Below are positions 64,000 through 64,000 of a stretch of 64,000 bases of DNA, one piece after another. The stretch lies in contig CM064523.1 in NCBI GenBank assembly GCA_032716605.1, positions 45,478,215 through 45,542,214 on the forward strand. The letters run 5' to 3'. How positions within the stretch are numbered: position 1 is the first letter of the stretch; each line of letters opens with the position of its first letter. The DNA comes from Paralithodes platypus (taxonomy: Eukaryota > Arthropoda > Malacostraca > Decapoda > Lithodidae). Under the pieces are notes generated by a model, which was not told where the DNA came from, did not search any database, and worked only from the letters and a program-made list of their open reading frames with translations. The translations under genes and the position numbers were made by a program.

Positions 64000-64000
64000 T

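Larger units (their letters stand above)
59745..64000 (-). mobile_element. Penelope-like element, antisense, interrupted, runs off the window
   Basis: Read right to left: N-terminal segment (to the window edge), reverse transcriptase (63736-62804), an interruption (about 62547-62050), GIY-YIG region (62022-61844 and 60391-60230), then the terminal region (60229-59745). The GIY-YIG part is interrupted by LINE B copy 2 (60392-61843). RT motifs GTVKTHKPGNPLR, SLDVESLFTNVP and YVDDIF define Penelope-like rather than LINE ancestry. The 5' end lies beyond 64000. Confidence 0.85.

Overview
The window looks like nuclear DNA from an arthropod, most likely a decapod crustacean. This is inferred from AT-rich non-coding sequence, many long (CT)n, (TG)n and (TA)n microsatellites, short interstitial TTAGG telomere-type repeats, one exon resembling an arthropod Dscam Ig2 exon, and a dense, nested set of non-LTR and Penelope-like retroelements. 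There is no bacterial-type gene organisation, no operon, and no complete host gene. A run of exactly 100 Ns (890-989) is a scaffold gap.

Layout. 1-1.6 kb: non-coding, gap, microsatellites. 1.66-7.49 kb: a decayed LINE (family A) that landed in a 29-bp satellite; a second LINE (family B) sits inside it. 7.54-8.42 kb: the remaining satellite array. 10.7-12.9 kb: a better preserved, 5'-truncated copy of A. 13-14.7 kb: a pair of tRNA-like repeats and the first of four TTAA-flanked MITE-1 copies. 14.9-18.6 kb: an antisense CR1/L2-like LINE (F), flanked by (TG)n on both sides and carrying a TTAA MITE-3 and a small fold-back element with a TTAGG array in its loop. 19.39-19.54 kb: the Dscam-like exon, the best host coding sequence. 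21.5-27.1 kb: MITE-1, then a near full-length CR1-like element E with a 5' array of about 47-bp repeats that resemble 3' splice sites, an ORF1 with an SGNH esterase domain (split by LINE fragment I), and an ORF2 (split by another MITE-1).

28-45 kb: mostly non-coding, with two speculative exons (28.8 kb; a VWC-like one at 36.8 kb), an antisense nuclease-like fragment (31.0-31.6 kb), MITE-2 and MITE-3 copies, an antisense LINE H fragment, duplicated segments, and a Tc1/mariner-like non-autonomous element (41.25-42.42 kb) whose empty site survives at 31.76 kb. 45.5-47.9 kb: a second, antisense E copy joined to a LINE G 3' end. 50.2 kb: a second LINE H fragment. 51.3 kb: a tRNA-derived SINE. 51.7-56.2 kb: LINE D, with a degenerate 2A-like motif near its N-terminus. 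56.65-59.52 kb: LINE fragment I split by a well-preserved CR1 element with a TTCTTATG-type tail. 59.75-64 kb: an antisense Penelope-like element with reverse transcriptase and GIY-YIG remnants, broken by a second B copy and an AT-rich insert.

The insertions give a relative chronology: the host elements A, E, F, I and Penelope are older, and B, CR1, MITE-1 and MITE-3 are younger. Clade names for the LINEs rest on protein motifs read by eye and are tentative. All boundaries were located by hand from junctions between paralogous copies and may be off by several bases.
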